Assembly (NCBI RefSeq): GCF_018343615.1
Contig: NZ_JAGYPI010000001.1
Coordinates: forward strand, 372,001-436,000
Reading direction: 5' to 3'
From: Bacillus sp. FJAT-49736
GTDB taxonomy: Bacteria; Bacillota; Bacilli; Bacillales; Bacillaceae_C
Length of the DNA: 64,000 bases
Shown here: one piece after another, positions 10,201-20,044 of the stretch
Layout: each line of letters starts with the position of its first letter
Position numbering within the stretch: the first letter of the stretch is position 1
Position numbers and translations under genes: made by a program
The notes under the pieces: generated by a model
Seen by the model: only the letters and a program-made list of their open reading frames with translations
Told to the model about the DNA's origin: nothing
Database searches by the model: none

Positions 10201-10423
10201 CTACAGTTTATACTTCGATGAACAGGCGGTTTAAGCTTTTCTTATTCCCCAGGAAATTCGACAATTTTCAAATATTAAATGAGACTGAGAATCAGTTTAA
10301 GGATTTTTTAATATTAACGCTGTATAATATGTTTTAACAATGGAAAAAAGGGGGAAAACAATGTAAAGCAATTCACAAAAAAGTCATGTTTATAAGATGG
10401 TTGCATCAATTTTTGAAAAAATA

Positions 10424-10452
10424 TATTCATGTAAGTCCAAATGGTGTATAAT
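10424..10452 (+). promoter_or_regulatory. Possible spx promoter
   Basis: A perfect TATAAT at 10447-10452, about 95 nt upstream of spx, with a poor -35 (TATTCA, 10424-10429, 17-bp spacing). B. subtilis spx has several promoters; others are likely here too. Confidence 0.4.
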
Positions 10453-10547
10453 ACTTAATATAGGTTTTTTGTTAAAAGTTATTTTAATTTAGAATAGAGA
10501 CCAAATTAATGGGGATCTTTAAATAATAGAAGGAGTGTGAATGATAA

Positions 10548-10943
10548 ATGGTAACATTATACACTTCACCAAGTTGTACATCATGCAGGAAAGCACGTAA
10601 TTGGCTAGAAGAAAATAATATTTCATATAAAGAGCGTAATATTTTCTCTGAACCACTCTCTCTTGAAGAAATTAAAGAAATTCTTAGGATGACGGAAGAT
10701 GGAACAGATGAAATCATTTCGACTCGTTCCAAAACGTTTCAAAAATTAAATGTGGACTTAGAGACATTGCCATTGCCAAACTTATTTAACCTTATCCAAA
10801 AGAATCCAGGCTTGCTAAGGAGACCTATTATTTTGGATGAAAAGAGACTTCAAGTTGGTTATAATGAAGACGAAATACGAAGATTTCTACCTAGAAAGGT
10901 TCGCACGTTCCAACTGCGTGAAGCCCAAAAGCTAGTTAATTAA
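10548..10943 (+). CDS. spx: Global regulator Spx
   Basis: A 131-residue ArsC-like transcription factor that binds the RNA polymerase alpha C-terminal domain and activates thiol-stress genes. The redox switch CTSC is at residues 10-13, and the RPI segment and KVRTFQL tail of Spx are intact. Spx is degraded by ClpXP; its adaptor gene spxH lies 5 kb downstream in the same window, and mecA, another Clp adaptor, follows. The start follows GAAGGAGTG. Confidence 0.97.
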   Translation: MVTLYTSPSCTSCRKARNWLEENNISYKERNIFSEPLSLEEIKEILRMTEDGTDEIISTRSKTFQKLNVDLETLPLPNLFNLIQKNPGLLRRPIILDEKRLQVGYNEDEIRRFLPRKVRTFQLREAQKLVN

Positions 10944-10971
10944 AAAATTTTATTGATAATAAATAATTATG

Positions 10972-11004
10972 ACGCCTTCCATTCATTTTGAATGAAGGCG
11001 TTTT
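10972..11004 (+). terminator. Terminator after spx
   Basis: A 13-bp stem with one bulged C (ACGCCTTC...GAAGGCGT core), followed by TTTT. The rest of the 10944-11253 gap holds only an AT-rich upstream region for mecA. Confidence 0.88.
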
Positions 11005-11253
11005 ACATGACATTTTATAGGTTTCTTATCTTGAAAATTTTCTGAAAATCGGTTAAAATAAGCAGAATAATATCACAATAATCAATGGGTGAACATGGAT
11101 TTTTGAAATTTGGCATTTATTTTATTTCCATTTACCGCACTTTTATCATAGAATAAGAGTACAAGGTGTAAACATTTTTATCTCTTGTCATACTCAAGTC
11201 TTTATCAGGTTAGATGTCCGTTCAACACTTTTAAAAGAAGGGAGAGTTGATGT

Positions 11254-11913
11254 ATGGATATCGAAAGAATAAATGAAAATACCGTTAAGTTTTATATATC
11301 ATATTTGGATATTGAGGAAAGAGGCTTTGACCGCGAAGAAATCTGGTATAATCGCGAGAGAAGCGAGGAATTATTCTGGGAAATGATGGACGAAATTCAT
11401 CATGAAGAGGAGTTTGTTCCGGAAGGTCCGTTATGGATACAAGTACAAGCAATGGAAAAAGGGTTAGAAGTACTTGTAACAAAGGCACAACTATCAAAAG
11501 ATGGTCAAAGATTTGAACTTCCAATTCCAGAGGATAAATTAAAAGATTTTCCGATAAACGAACAAATTGAAGAATTTTTGGATGAACATTTCCAAACAAG
11601 ACCTCTCCAGGATAATGATGATGATTTATTAGAATTTATGGTTTCATTTAAGGATTTCGAGGATATCATTTCTTTATCTAAAAGAAATGGTCTTGATAAC
11701 TTAAAAACTAAGCTATTTTCATACAATAATAAGTATTATTTATATGTTGAATTTACGGATGAATTATTCGAGGAAGAGGATATTGATAATATTTTAAGCA
11801 TATTACTCGAGTATGGCGAAGAGTCAACTTATACAGTTCATCGTTTAGAGGAATATGGAAATACTGTGATGGAACGCAACGTGTTTGCTACAATAAATGA
11901 ATATTTCAAATAA
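11254..11913 (+). CDS. mecA: Adaptor protein MecA
   Basis: A 219-residue adaptor that delivers ComK and other clients to ClpCP. The N-terminal substrate-binding domain starts MDIERINENTVKFYISY; a charged linker (about 85-120) leads to the C-terminal ClpC-binding domain ending in ATINEYFK. Length equals the family. The start ATG follows GAAGGGAGAG. The spx-mecA order is as in B. subtilis. The terminator stem overlaps the stop codon. Confidence 0.96.
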   Translation: MDIERINENTVKFYISYLDIEERGFDREEIWYNRERSEELFWEMMDEIHHEEEFVPEGPLWIQVQAMEKGLEVLVTKAQLSKDGQRFELPIPEDKLKDFPINEQIEEFLDEHFQTRPLQDNDDDLLEFMVSFKDFEDIISLSKRNGLDNLKTKLFSYNNKYYLYVEFTDELFEEEDIDNILSILLEYGEESTYTVHRLEEYGNTVMERNVFATINEYFK

Positions 11914-11947
11914 AATCCGATAAATCAATATCGGATTTTATTTTTTT
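11911..11947 (+). terminator. Terminator after mecA
   Basis: A 12-bp perfect stem TAAAATCCGATA/TATCGGATTTTA, starting at the stop codon, then a T run. Confidence 0.92.
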
Positions 11948-12005
11948 ATTTAATAAAGGAAAATATGAACTTATATGGAATATAAAAGGATAAAGGAGGG
12001 ATATA

Positions 12006-13181
12006 ATGTTAACTGCATTAACTAAGGAAGGGAAGATATATAATGTGGCAGGGGTTAAAAATATTCGTTATTTGCAATATCTAAAAATGAATAGACTGTT
12101 TTTTTGCCCCGTTTGCAGGGAACGCGTTATACTAAAGGTTGGGAGCTACAAAATACCGCATTTTGCACATCAAAGATCCGCTAGTTGTCTTTCCGTATCG
12201 GAACCAGAAACCTTGCAGCATATGCAGGGAAAGCAGGATCTATTTTTTTGGCTAATAAATCAAGGATATGTTGTACATTTAGAAAAATACTTGCCAAAAA
12301 TAAAACAACGGCCAGATATACTGTTAAGTAGGAATGGCAAGTGGTTTGCGATTGAATATCAATGCTCCTCTATTTCCGTAAAGTTATTAGAAGAGAGATC
12401 AAATGGATACAGATCACAGAATATTACTCCGATATGGATTATTGGTGGATACCCATTTCAAAAAGGGGGGAATGGATTTTATTGGTTAAATGAATTTCAT
12501 TGGTCATTCATCCAAGCGACTGAAAAAAATGGTTTTATTATTAACAGCTATACTCCAGAAAATAAATGTTTCCACTTTTTAAGCAATATTTCTCCAATAT
12601 CCTCAAGAAAAGTTCAAGCAAATTATCAAATTAAACTTCTTTCCAAAATGATATTTCCTATTCACCATTTTCCAAAACTAGAGAAAATAGAACGAACAGA
12701 TGATTATTGGTTCTACAACAAAAGACAGTGGCTTAACAAAAAAATAATGTATGGCAAAGCATTTCAAGATCCGTTTCTACTATCTTTATATGAGAGTAAT
12801 TGTCATCCGCAATTGCTTCCGCCAATTTTAGGTATTCGAGTGGATTTTATGGGTATATGTCAAACACATCCCGCTGTTTGGCAATTTTATATATGGCTTG
12901 ACTGTTTACGAGCATTGAAAATTGGAGAAAGATTTACATTTAATCAGGTGCTATCAGCTATTAAAAAGCGGACAAGCAATAATCATATTCAGTTTCGAAT
13001 ACTACCGTTTGTTCCTAATTATTATCAAAATAGAATGGTATATCAGTACTTACTTGCATTAGTAGAGTATTCGTATTTAAGTGAGATTCGGAAAGGGATA
13101 TTTGTATTGCATAAAACGATTGCCTTTCCAAAGACTATGGAGGAAGTATTCTCAATGGAAAAGGAATTTGTTCGCAAATAA
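12006..13181 (+). CDS. coiA: Competence protein CoiA
   Basis: A 391-residue CoiA family protein, needed for transformation and probably acting on incoming DNA. An N-terminal zinc-ribbon-like part has FFCPVCRERV and HFAH (residues about 35-60). The nuclease-like core has PDILL (D about 105) and AIEYQCSSI (E-Y-Q about 116-118), matching a PD-(D/E)xK arrangement with an ExQ variant. It follows mecA and precedes pepF, as in B. subtilis. The ribosome site AAAGGAGGG precedes ATG 12006. Confidence 0.93.
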   Translation: MLTALTKEGKIYNVAGVKNIRYLQYLKMNRLFFCPVCRERVILKVGSYKIPHFAHQRSASCLSVSEPETLQHMQGKQDLFFWLINQGYVVHLEKYLPKIKQRPDILLSRNGKWFAIEYQCSSISVKLLEERSNGYRSQNITPIWIIGGYPFQKGGNGFYWLNEFHWSFIQATEKNGFIINSYTPENKCFHFLSNISPISSRKVQANYQIKLLSKMIFPIHHFPKLEKIERTDDYWFYNKRQWLNKKIMYGKAFQDPFLLSLYESNCHPQLLPPILGIRVDFMGICQTHPAVWQFYIWLDCLRALKIGERFTFNQVLSAIKKRTSNNHIQFRILPFVPNYYQNRMVYQYLLALVEYSYLSEIRKGIFVLHKTIAFPKTMEEVFSMEKEFVRK

Positions 13182-13278
13182 TGTGATAGTTAGTCCTAAT
13201 AGGCAGGATTTTTTTAAAATAAAGCGAACTATTAATGGAACGATTTTTTTCGTATATCGAAAGAATGGAGGAAAGAAC

Positions 13279-15096
13279 ATGAGTGAAACGGCTACAGTAA
13301 AATCATTACCAATCCGAAATGATGTACCAAAAGAATTAACGTGGAGATTGGAAGATATTTTTGCAACAGATGAAGCTTGGGAACAAGAATATCAAGAAGT
13401 AAAGGAATTAACGAAGGAAGCACCAAAATTTAAAGGAAAATTAGGTGAAAGTGCAAAAGATTTATACGATGCACTACAATTTCAAGATATTGTGTTTGAG
13501 AGATTAAGCAAATTATATACATATGCTCATATGCGTTATGATCAAGATACGACAAATTCTTTTTACCAAGGGCTGGATAGCCGCATGAAGAGTTTATATG
13601 CGGAAGCTGGCAGTTTATTTGCATATGTAGTTCCAGAAATTCTTTCGATTGATGAGAATAAGTTGAAGGATTTTCTTAAGGAAAATAAAGATTTGCAGCT
13701 ATATGAACATTCTTTAGAAGAAATTAATCTTCAGCGTCCACATGTATTATCAGCAGATCAAGAAGCACTGCTTGCAAGTGCTTCGGAAGTCATGAATGCT
13801 TCTAGCAATACATTTGGCATGTTAAATAATGCTGATTTGGAATTCCCGACCATCAAAGACGAAAATGGCGAGGAAGTTCAAGTGACTCATGGAAGGTATT
13901 CTCGTTTCCTTGAAAGCCCTGACCAAAGAGTTAGACATGACGCGTTTAAAGCAGTATACGAAACATATGGAAAATTCCAAAATACTTTTGCAAGTACTTT
14001 AAGCGGACAAGTGAAAAAGGATAATTTCATTTCCAAGGTTCGTAACTATGATTCAGCAAGACATGCAGCTCTATCAAATAATAATATTCCGGAGAGCGTA
14101 TATGATAATCTTGTGAATACGGTCAATAATAATCTTCATCTGCTTCATAAATACGTGAAGCTTCGTAAAAAGGTATTAGGTGTTGATGAATTGCATATGT
14201 ATGATCTTTATACACCTTTGGTAAAAGAAGTCGAAATGAAAATCCCTTATCAAGAAGCAAAAGAATTGGTTTTGAAGGGGTTAACGCCACTTGGCGAGGA
14301 TTACTTAAAGGTTCTTCGCGAAGGATTTGATAATCGATGGGTGGACGTGGTAGAAAACAAGGGTAAGCGAAGCGGTGCTTATTCCTCCGGTACGTATGGG
14401 ACTAACCCATATATTCTAATGAATTGGCAGGATAATGTAAATAATTTATTTACTCTTGCACATGAATTTGGTCATAGTGTGCATAGTTACTATACTAGAA
14501 AGACTCAGCCTTTCCCATATGGCGATTATTCCATTTTTGTAGCTGAAGTTGCTTCCACCTGCAATGAGAACCTATTAAATGATTATCTGTTAAAAACGAT
14601 AGATGATGAAAAGAAAAGAATTTATTTATTAAATCATTATTTGGAAGGATTCCGAGGAACTGTATTCCGTCAAACAATGTTTGCTGAATTCGAGCATTTA
14701 ATTCATCAAAAAGAGCAAAACGGAGAGGCATTAACGGCGGAAGTTTTCACGAAGGAATATTATGAATTAAATAAACGTTATTTTGGTGAAGATGACATCG
14801 TTATTGATGAGGAAATTGGCTTAGAATGGTCTCGTATTCCTCATTTCTACTACAATTACTATGTATATCAATATGCAACAGGATTTAGTGCTGCAACCGC
14901 ATTAAGCTCACAAATCTTAAGCGAGGGTGAGCCCGCAGTAGAACGTTATCTTGGATTCCTGAGAGCAGGAAGCTCCGATTATCCAATTGAAGTGTTGAAA
15001 AAAGCGGGTGTAGATATGACATCTGCAGAGCCTATTGAAGCAGCTCTTAAGGTCTTTGAAGAAAAACTGAATGAATTGGAAGAGTTACTATCGTAA
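13279..15096 (+). CDS. pepF: Oligoendopeptidase F
   Basis: A 605-residue M3-family cytosolic zinc endopeptidase that cleaves peptides of about 7-17 residues. The zinc motif HEFGH is at about residues 395-399, with the third ligand in VAEVASTCNE. The start at 13279 follows ATGGAGGAAAG; the open frame extends upstream into coiA but without a ribosome site. In B. subtilis excess PepF inhibits sporulation by degrading peptides (known for the homologue). Confidence 0.96.
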   Translation: MSETATVKSLPIRNDVPKELTWRLEDIFATDEAWEQEYQEVKELTKEAPKFKGKLGESAKDLYDALQFQDIVFERLSKLYTYAHMRYDQDTTNSFYQGLDSRMKSLYAEAGSLFAYVVPEILSIDENKLKDFLKENKDLQLYEHSLEEINLQRPHVLSADQEALLASASEVMNASSNTFGMLNNADLEFPTIKDENGEEVQVTHGRYSRFLESPDQRVRHDAFKAVYETYGKFQNTFASTLSGQVKKDNFISKVRNYDSARHAALSNNNIPESVYDNLVNTVNNNLHLLHKYVKLRKKVLGVDELHMYDLYTPLVKEVEMKIPYQEAKELVLKGLTPLGEDYLKVLREGFDNRWVDVVENKGKRSGAYSSGTYGTNPYILMNWQDNVNNLFTLAHEFGHSVHSYYTRKTQPFPYGDYSIFVAEVASTCNENLLNDYLLKTIDDEKKRIYLLNHYLEGFRGTVFRQTMFAEFEHLIHQKEQNGEALTAEVFTKEYYELNKRYFGEDDIVIDEEIGLEWSRIPHFYYNYYVYQYATGFSAATALSSQILSEGEPAVERYLGFLRAGSSDYPIEVLKKAGVDMTSAEPIEAALKVFEEKLNELEELLS

Positions 15097-15108
15097 TAAA
15101 TAGACAAA

Positions 15109-15142
15109 AGCCAGGCATAGTTTTACTTGTCTGGCTAATTTT
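15109..15142 (+). terminator. Weak terminator after pepF
   Basis: AGCCAG...CTGGCT stem with an imperfect upper part and a short interrupted T run. Confidence 0.55.
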
Positions 15143-15144
15143 TA

Positions 15145-15321
15145 TTAGTGAAAGCCTTTAAAGGTATTTCGGTCATTAAGATACACCAAGAGTAAAAATA
15201 AAGAGAGAAATAAAATCGGTGAGGTAATAATTATTGGTATTAGCTTCATTAAACCTAGAATATTAAGGAAAAAGCTTATGATAATAAAAGAAATAAGTAG
15301 AAAAAGGGTAGGCTTTTTCAT
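15145..15321 (-). CDS. yizD: Small two-TM membrane protein, YizD-like
   Basis: A 58-residue protein starting MKKPTLFLLISF and ending NDRNTFKGFH, almost wholly two hydrophobic helices with an N-terminal lysine pair. The ATG at 15321 follows GGAAGGTG (15330-15337). A short membrane protein gene in this place, between pepF and roxS/spxH, corresponds to yizD of B. subtilis by position. Function unknown. The symbol rests mainly on synteny. Confidence 0.7.
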   Translation of the reverse strand: MKKPTLFLLISFIIISFFLNILGLMKLIPIIITSPILFLSLFLLLVYLNDRNTFKGFH

Positions 15322-15424
15322 TTTTGTTTCACCTTCCTATTACGAACATGAATAGTAGAAAAAACATGCCTTCTAATGGAAATATATTCGAGAATTCCTT
15401 ATATATAACAGGATTTTGACAATA

Positions 15425-15442
15425 TTGTGAAACAATTAACAA
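15425..15442 (+). promoter_or_regulatory. Rex box upstream of roxS
   Basis: TTGTGAAACAATTAACAA matches the Rex consensus TTGTGAA-N4-TTCACAA with one mismatch. It ends 4 bp before the -35. The left half also suits a ResD site. Rex and ResD control of RoxS is established in B. subtilis. Confidence 0.75.
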
Positions 15443-15446
15443 AGCC

Positions 15447-15476
15447 TTGCATGTACACGCTTTAACGTGGTATAGT
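15447..15476 (+). promoter_or_regulatory. roxS promoter
   Basis: TTGCAT (15447-15452), 18 bp, TATAGT (15471-15476). Transcription should start near 15483-15485. Confidence 0.8.
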
Positions 15477-15484
15477 TTAGAAGT

Positions 15485-15592
15485 GAAGTTGATCACAAGC
15501 AAACATATACCCCTTTGTTTGACCGTGAAAAATTTCTCCCATCCCCTTTGTTCGTGTTGAAAAAGGTCTTGCATTTGCAAGGCCTTTTTCTT
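15485..15592 (+). ncRNA. roxS: RoxS (RsaE) small regulatory RNA
   Basis: About 108 nt. The two C-rich seed regions of RsaE/RoxS are intact: ACCCCTTT (15510-15517) and TCCCATCCCCTTTG (15537-15550), each able to pair with Shine-Dalgarno sequences. The RNA ends in a GC-rich terminator with T run. It lies between the yizD-like gene and spxH as in B. subtilis. RoxS represses central-metabolism and redox genes under NO or electron-transport stress (established). The 5' end is inferred from the promoter. Confidence 0.9.
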
Positions 15593-15594
15593 TT
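15559..15594 (+). terminator. roxS terminator, probably bidirectional
   Basis: GAAAAAGGTCTTGC pairs with GCAAGGCCTTTTTC (one G-T), loop ATTT. Its reverse side can also end the spxH transcript. Confidence 0.9.
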
Positions 15595-15644
15595 ATTTCT
15601 CAAAAAAAGGAACTTGGCACGATACCAAATTCCTTCTATGGTCA

Positions 15645-16508
15645 TTACATATTATATTGCCAAAATGCTCCGTACTTTCCAGATATTTTTTGTACTTTTT
15701 GCTGTAAAACTAATTTTTTTAACTCTTTTTCTACTTCCGCAACGGACATATTATAGACCACAGCAATTTCTTTAGATGCTACAAGTCCATAATGCTTTAA
15801 AAATGTTTCCATTGGAGGGAGGGGGGCTGGCAGTGGTTTTTCTCCCAATAGCTCATAAATGATTTGCACATAAACCTCATATGGATACAGTCCAGTTATT
15901 TTTAAACCCTCATCCTCAATATTTTCATTAAAAAACACAAGGGAAGGAATCTCCGATACTTCCATCTCAGAAACAATTTTAAGATCACATTGAAATGCTT
16001 TTGCAGCGCTCGAAGAATTGATATCATTTAAGAATTCTTCTATATCAAGATTAATGCTCTTCGCACATTCTGTAAGAACATCAAGATTCGAAACGTTCTG
16101 TTTTTGTAAAAAAATTAACTCCTGTATTTTCCTCAAAAACAGCATTCCAGCTCTTTTTCCCTGCAATTCGGCTGCTTTAATAGCAATTGATGCGATATAA
16201 GGAGAGGAAATAGGATTTTCAAACCAAAGACTGCCATCACATGACATACCTGTTCGGCTAGCTGTTTTCTCCCAAAGCTGTGCAATAGATTCATGTTTTT
16301 TGACACTGAGATTTAATGTTGATAGCTTACCGCTTAAAACGTGTTTTAACCTGAAGTAAGTGCCATATTCTATATAAAGCTTTTTTACAATCGGTTCCAG
16401 TGCCCAGCATTCCGGACATAGTGGATCGACAAATATATATATTTCCAATGGCTTCTTATCTTGACTACACGCATGAAGCATATGAAATTCTGTATTATAA
16501 TCTTTCAA
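15645..16508 (-). CDS. spxH: ClpXP adaptor protein SpxH
   Basis: A 287-residue DsbA-like thioredoxin-fold protein. The CPEC redox motif is at residues 31-34 after FVDPL; the C-terminal region (from about 230) is the winged helical part. It targets Spx for ClpXP proteolysis in the cytosol. The TTG at 16508 is the likely start: AGGTGAAG lies 4-5 nt upstream and the codon overlaps the yjbI stop (ATTGA), so translation is coupled. The family also called YjbH. Confidence 0.93.
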   Translation of the reverse strand: MKDYNTEFHMLHACSQDKKPLEIYIFVDPLCPECWALEPIVKKLYIEYGTYFRLKHVLSGKLSTLNLSVKKHESIAQLWEKTASRTGMSCDGSLWFENPISSPYIASIAIKAAELQGKRAGMLFLRKIQELIFLQKQNVSNLDVLTECAKSINLDIEEFLNDINSSSAAKAFQCDLKIVSEMEVSEIPSLVFFNENIEDEGLKITGLYPYEVYVQIIYELLGEKPLPAPLPPMETFLKHYGLVASKEIAVVYNMSVAEVEKELKKLVLQQKVQKISGKYGAFWQYNM

Positions 16509-16906
16509 TTTTCTTCACCTAAAGTTGTATCAGGTGTATTGACCATATGCTGTGCCGTAAGAACTAATCGTGAGAAAAATTGTTCCCGAATTGGTCCATC
16601 TAAGTTTACCTCGTCCATAGCAGAACTCATACAGGATAACCATGCCTTTGCACGTTTAGGAGTAATCTCATGAGGTAAATGTCTGGCACGCATCATTGGA
16701 TGTCCATGTTCATCTGAATAGAGAGTTGGTCCACCTAAAAATTGTGTTAAAAACTGCTTCTGCTTTCTGGCTACTTCCGATAAATCCTTTGGAAATATAG
16801 GAATTAAATCAGGATGTCTCGCGACTCTATAATAAAATGCATCAACCAGCTTACTTAATGTTTCTTCTCCGATAACGTCATACGGTACTATTCGCTTTTC
16901 TACCAT
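16505..16906 (-). CDS. yjbI: Truncated haemoglobin YjbI (group II)
   Basis: A 133-residue 2/2 globin. The proximal haem-binding His is His76 ([11 protein letters not shown]) and the conserved Trp of helix G lies in KAWLSCM. Group II truncated globins bind oxygen and handle peroxide or nitrosative species. The gene is directly upstream of spxH with overlapping ends, linking it to the redox/NO context of Spx and RoxS. Confidence 0.95.
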   Translation of the reverse strand: MVEKRIVPYDVIGEETLSKLVDAFYYRVARHPDLIPIFPKDLSEVARKQKQFLTQFLGGPTLYSDEHGHPMMRARHLPHEITPKRAKAWLSCMSSAMDEVNLDGPIREQFFSRLVLTAQHMVNTPDTTLGEEN

Positions 16907-17024
16907 ATGATTACTCCTTTAACAGTTGAATTATGTATACTTATTTTAGCAATGACCTATTAATAACACAAACAAATAGCCTTATGATCGTTTATTTTTT
17001 GTATTTAGACTATGATTATTCCCT

Positions 17025-17057
17025 AAAAAAAAGCCGTTGCTCTTCTATTGGCAACGG
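17025..17057 (-). terminator. Terminator after yjbJ
   Basis: Read on the minus strand, CCGTTGC...GCAACGG (17051-17057 with 17034-17040) is followed by eight Ts. Confidence 0.9.
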
Positions 17058-17067
17058 AAAATAGGAT

Positions 17068-17691
17068 TTATACTAATTGACTTGTTATTTTCTGTACGTA
17101 ATTTTGTGTTTCTTTAAAAGGGGGAATTCCGTTATATCGTTGAACGTTCCCAGGGCCGGCATTATAAGCTGCTAAAGCTAATTCGATATTTCCATCATAG
17201 CGATCCAGCATATTTCGTAAATATTTTGAGCCAGCGTCAATATTTTCAGCAGGATCAAATATATTTGTTACGCCAAGGCCTCTTGCTGTAGCCGGCATTA
17301 ATTGCATTAATCCGGACGCTCCGCTACGGCTCAAGGCATTAGGATTAAAATTGGATTCTTGTTTGATGACTGCTTTTATTAATTTCTCTGGAAGATTATA
17401 TTTCACTGCTGCATTTTTAATCAATTCATCCAAATCTTTAGGAACCGTAAATTCTTTTGTATTTGAGTTCATGAAAGCCAATGAATTTAACCCAATAGGT
17501 GATGAGATTAAACCATCAAGCGAAGTAGTGCTCATGGAACTATTAGTATTCATACTATCCAACACACTAGCTAATATTTCTTGAAACAGGGAGCTACTGT
17601 CGGAAGTATCTTGTACGGAAGATGAATTAGTACCTGTAAGATTTTGCAATGCTTGTAATTCCATCATTGTTTTAAGCTGGTTTACATTCAT
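17068..17691 (-). CDS. yjbJ: Lytic transglycosylase YjbJ
   Basis: A 207-residue SLT-domain protein. The N-terminal 90 residues are Ser/Thr/Asn-rich and low in complexity, with no clear signal peptide. The C-terminal SLT domain has the catalytic Glu in [11 protein letters not shown], then [13 protein letters not shown] and [13 protein letters not shown]. It cleaves peptidoglycan between MurNAc and GlcNAc. I chose ATG 17691 (MNVNQL) over ATG 17718, because the second would place the ribosome site GGAGAGG inside the gene; the resulting spacing is long (about 11 nt). Confidence 0.9.
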   Translation of the reverse strand: MNVNQLKTMMELQALQNLTGTNSSSVQDTSDSSSLFQEILASVLDSMNTNSSMSTTSLDGLISSPIGLNSLAFMNSNTKEFTVPKDLDELIKNAAVKYNLPEKLIKAVIKQESNFNPNALSRSGASGLMQLMPATARGLGVTNIFDPAENIDAGSKYLRNMLDRYDGNIELALAAYNAGPGNVQRYNGIPPFKETQNYVQKITSQLV

Positions 17692-17722
17692 GATTAAATT
17701 GCCTCTCCTATAAAACATTCTA

Positions 17723-18304
17723 TTATTGTAGTTTTTTATATTCTCTATAAAAGCGGATAATTTTATTATCGGTAGAACGAATGGGAATTTGAAGGCGATC
17801 CATTAATCTTAAAAAATGTTGTTCCCCCATTTTTTTATCCTTCACTTCATATTCTATCTCAAAATCCTCTTTATTTAAATAGAAACTATTATCAAAAACT
17901 AATAAGCCATCCTGATATGGAATCTCTACTCGTTTTGTGGTTAAACTACCGAAGCAAATGATATTTTCCACACTGATATTACTCATTTTTAAGCTGGTTT
18001 TTATTTCTCCTTCAGGTATTAATCCAGTTTTGATCATGCTAAGGGCTGCCTTTTCTTCCATTTTTTCATTTGTTTCCCAATTACCATCTTTAGCCGGCTG
18101 TTTAAGTGTCAGCTCATACTTATCATTTTTCCTTCGGATTCTTAGTGCGCTATGATGCCCCTTAATATCAAATTCAGGAGTATCAAAATAATAATTTTGT
18201 TGTTCGATAAAATCTCTCGATAGAATATTAAATTCCTTCATCATTCTGTAAAACTCTTCTTTTGTTACCATATTTTTAAATTCTATTTCTAATTCTTTAC
18301 TCAT
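17723..18304 (-). CDS. yjbK: CYTH domain protein YjbK
   Basis: A 193-residue CYTH-fold (triphosphate tunnel metalloenzyme) protein. The signature ExExK appears as ELEIEFK at residues 4-10, and acidic/basic strand residues continue (ALRIRRK, ELTLKQP, KRVEIPY, FEIEYE). Members hydrolyse triphosphates or bind phosphorylated compounds; the substrate of YjbK is unknown. It sits next to the alarmone synthetase gene, divergently, and upstream of yjbJ in a likely operon. Confidence 0.92.
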   Translation of the reverse strand: MSKELEIEFKNMVTKEEFYRMMKEFNILSRDFIEQQNYYFDTPEFDIKGHHSALRIRRKNDKYELTLKQPAKDGNWETNEKMEEKAALSMIKTGLIPEGEIKTSLKMSNISVENIICFGSLTTKRVEIPYQDGLLVFDNSFYLNKEDFEIEYEVKDKKMGEQHFLRLMDRLQIPIRSTDNKIIRFYREYKKLQ

Positions 18305-18517
18305 AATTAGAAGACTCCTTTATCCAATGCAATACTTGTATTTTAACAACGGTAATATTTCATTCGCAATATCCATCTAATTTAAGATATAATAAATGTT
18401 GAAAAAATAGGGATAAAAACATACATTAGCACGTCTTTTTATGATAAGAGCCTGCAATGTTCTTATTTAGGATCAACTCTGGAAAAATGATAAATGAAAC
18501 AAAGGGGGTTATGCCTA

Positions 18518-19165
18518 ATGAATCATTGGGATCAATTTCTAGCTCCGTATAAGCAGGCAGTGGATGAATTAAAGGTAAAGCTAAAAGGCATGAGAACGCT
18601 TTTTGAACAGGAACATATTCATTCACCTATTGAATTTGTGACCGGAAGAGTTAAACCAGTCTCCAGTATTTTAGATAAGGCAACACAGAAGGGAATACCT
18701 CTCGATCGATTAGAGCAGGAAATGCAAGATATCGCTGGCCTTCGAATGATGTGCCAATTTGTGGATGATATAAAAAAAGTCGTTACATTATTAAGACTGA
18801 GAAATGATTTTAATATTATCGAAGAACGAGATTATATTACACATAAAAAATTTAGTGGATATCGATCTTATCATGTCGTCATTGAGTACCCAGTTCAAAC
18901 CATTCATGGAGAGAAAAAAATACTTGCGGAGATTCAAATTAGAACGTTGGCTATGAATTTTTGGGCTACTATTGAACATTCACTTAATTATAAATATCGA
19001 GGTCAATTTCCGGAGGATATAAAAATGCGGTTACAAAGAGCTGCGGAGGCAGCCTTTCTTTTAGATGAAGAAATGTCCGAAATCCGGGAAGAAATTCAAG
19101 AGGCTCAAGCTTTTTTTACAAAAAATAAAGAAAAAATTAAATCAAATAAGGATAACAATGATTAA
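18518..19165 (+). CDS. yjbM: Small alarmone synthetase (GTP pyrophosphokinase) YjbM/RelQ
   Basis: A 215-residue RelA/SpoT synthetase domain without hydrolase or regulatory domains. It makes (p)ppGpp from ATP and GTP/GDP. Visible motifs are GLRMMCQFVDDI, the G-loop-like KFSGYRSYH, and the ExQIRT motif (ILAEIQIRTLAMNFWA). Start at 18518 follows AAAGGGGG; an in-frame ATG at 18494 lies upstream of that site. It is divergent from yjbK and only 36 nt before nadF. Confidence 0.94.
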   Translation: MNHWDQFLAPYKQAVDELKVKLKGMRTLFEQEHIHSPIEFVTGRVKPVSSILDKATQKGIPLDRLEQEMQDIAGLRMMCQFVDDIKKVVTLLRLRNDFNIIEERDYITHKKFSGYRSYHVVIEYPVQTIHGEKKILAEIQIRTLAMNFWATIEHSLNYKYRGQFPEDIKMRLQRAAEAAFLLDEEMSEIREEIQEAQAFFTKNKEKIKSNKDNND

Positions 19166-19201
19166 GTATTGGGCGTGTTGTGTGAAAGGAAGGTGTCATA
19201 T

Positions 19202-19996
19202 TTGAAATTTTCGATAACATCAAAAGGAAATGCGCAATCGAATGCATTAATGCATAAAATTCGTACATATTTGCAGGATTTTGGTTTAACTTATGATGAG
19301 TCCCAGCCTGATATCGTCATTTCAGTTGGCGGAGATGGTACTTTGTTGTATGCTTTTCATCGGTATAGCTCCAGACTGGATAAAACGGCATTTGTGGGTG
19401 TTCATACAGGACATCTAGGTTTCTATGCGGATTGGGTTCCAGAAGAAATCGAAAAGCTTGTTATTGCCATCGCAAAAACTCGTTATCAGGTTGTTGAATA
19501 TCCAACATTAGAGGTTATTATTCGTTACCAGCATGGTGGAAAGGAAACTAGATATTTAGCATTAAATGAATCCACCGTAAAGTGTGTGGAAGGTACACTA
19601 GTAATGGATATAGAGATCAAGGGCCAACATTTTGAACGCTTTAGGGGAGATGGCCTATGCCTCTCCACTCCAACAGGGAGTACAGCTTATAATAAGGCGC
19701 TTGGTGGCGCCATTATTCACCCATCATTACAAGCAATTCAATTAGCGGAAATGGCATCAATTAATAATAAGGTGTTTCGTACTATTGGTTCACCTCTAAT
19801 TTTACCGTCTCACCATACATGTACATTAAAGCCTGTTCGGGAACAGGACTTTATGATTACCATTGATCATTTAACATTGTTGCATAAGGATGTGAAATCC
19901 ATCCAATTTCGTGTAGCAAATGAAAAAATTCGTTTTGCAAGATTTAGGCCGTTTCCTTTTTGGAAGAGGGTTCATGACTCGTTCATTTCCGATTAG
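19202..19996 (+). CDS. nadF: NAD kinase
   Basis: A 264-residue ATP-NAD kinase making NADP. The GGDGT motif is at about residues 43-47, with the conserved LALNES and [22 protein letters not shown] region later. I chose TTG 19202 because GGAAGGTG lies 6 nt upstream and the protein then begins [10 protein letters not shown] as in B. subtilis; upstream open codons lack a ribosome site. Gene order yjbM-nadF-yjbO suggests one transcript. Confidence 0.95.
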   Translation: MKFSITSKGNAQSNALMHKIRTYLQDFGLTYDESQPDIVISVGGDGTLLYAFHRYSSRLDKTAFVGVHTGHLGFYADWVPEEIEKLVIAIAKTRYQVVEYPTLEVIIRYQHGGKETRYLALNESTVKCVEGTLVMDIEIKGQHFERFRGDGLCLSTPTGSTAYNKALGGAIIHPSLQAIQLAEMASINNKVFRTIGSPLILPSHHTCTLKPVREQDFMITIDHLTLLHKDVKSIQFRVANEKIRFARFRPFPFWKRVHDSFISD

Positions 19997-20044
19997 GATA
20001 TTTCCGTTAACGCTTCTAAAAAGTATTTATTGTGGAGGGGTTAT

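Noticed and set aside
10128-10337. 69-residue reading frame after oppF
   Set aside because: It lies across the dispersed repeat, lacks a ribosome site and has no protein-like pattern.
15515-15775. 86-residue reading frame over roxS and the spxH end
   Set aside because: It overlaps a clearly recognisable small RNA with terminator and is antisense to spxH.
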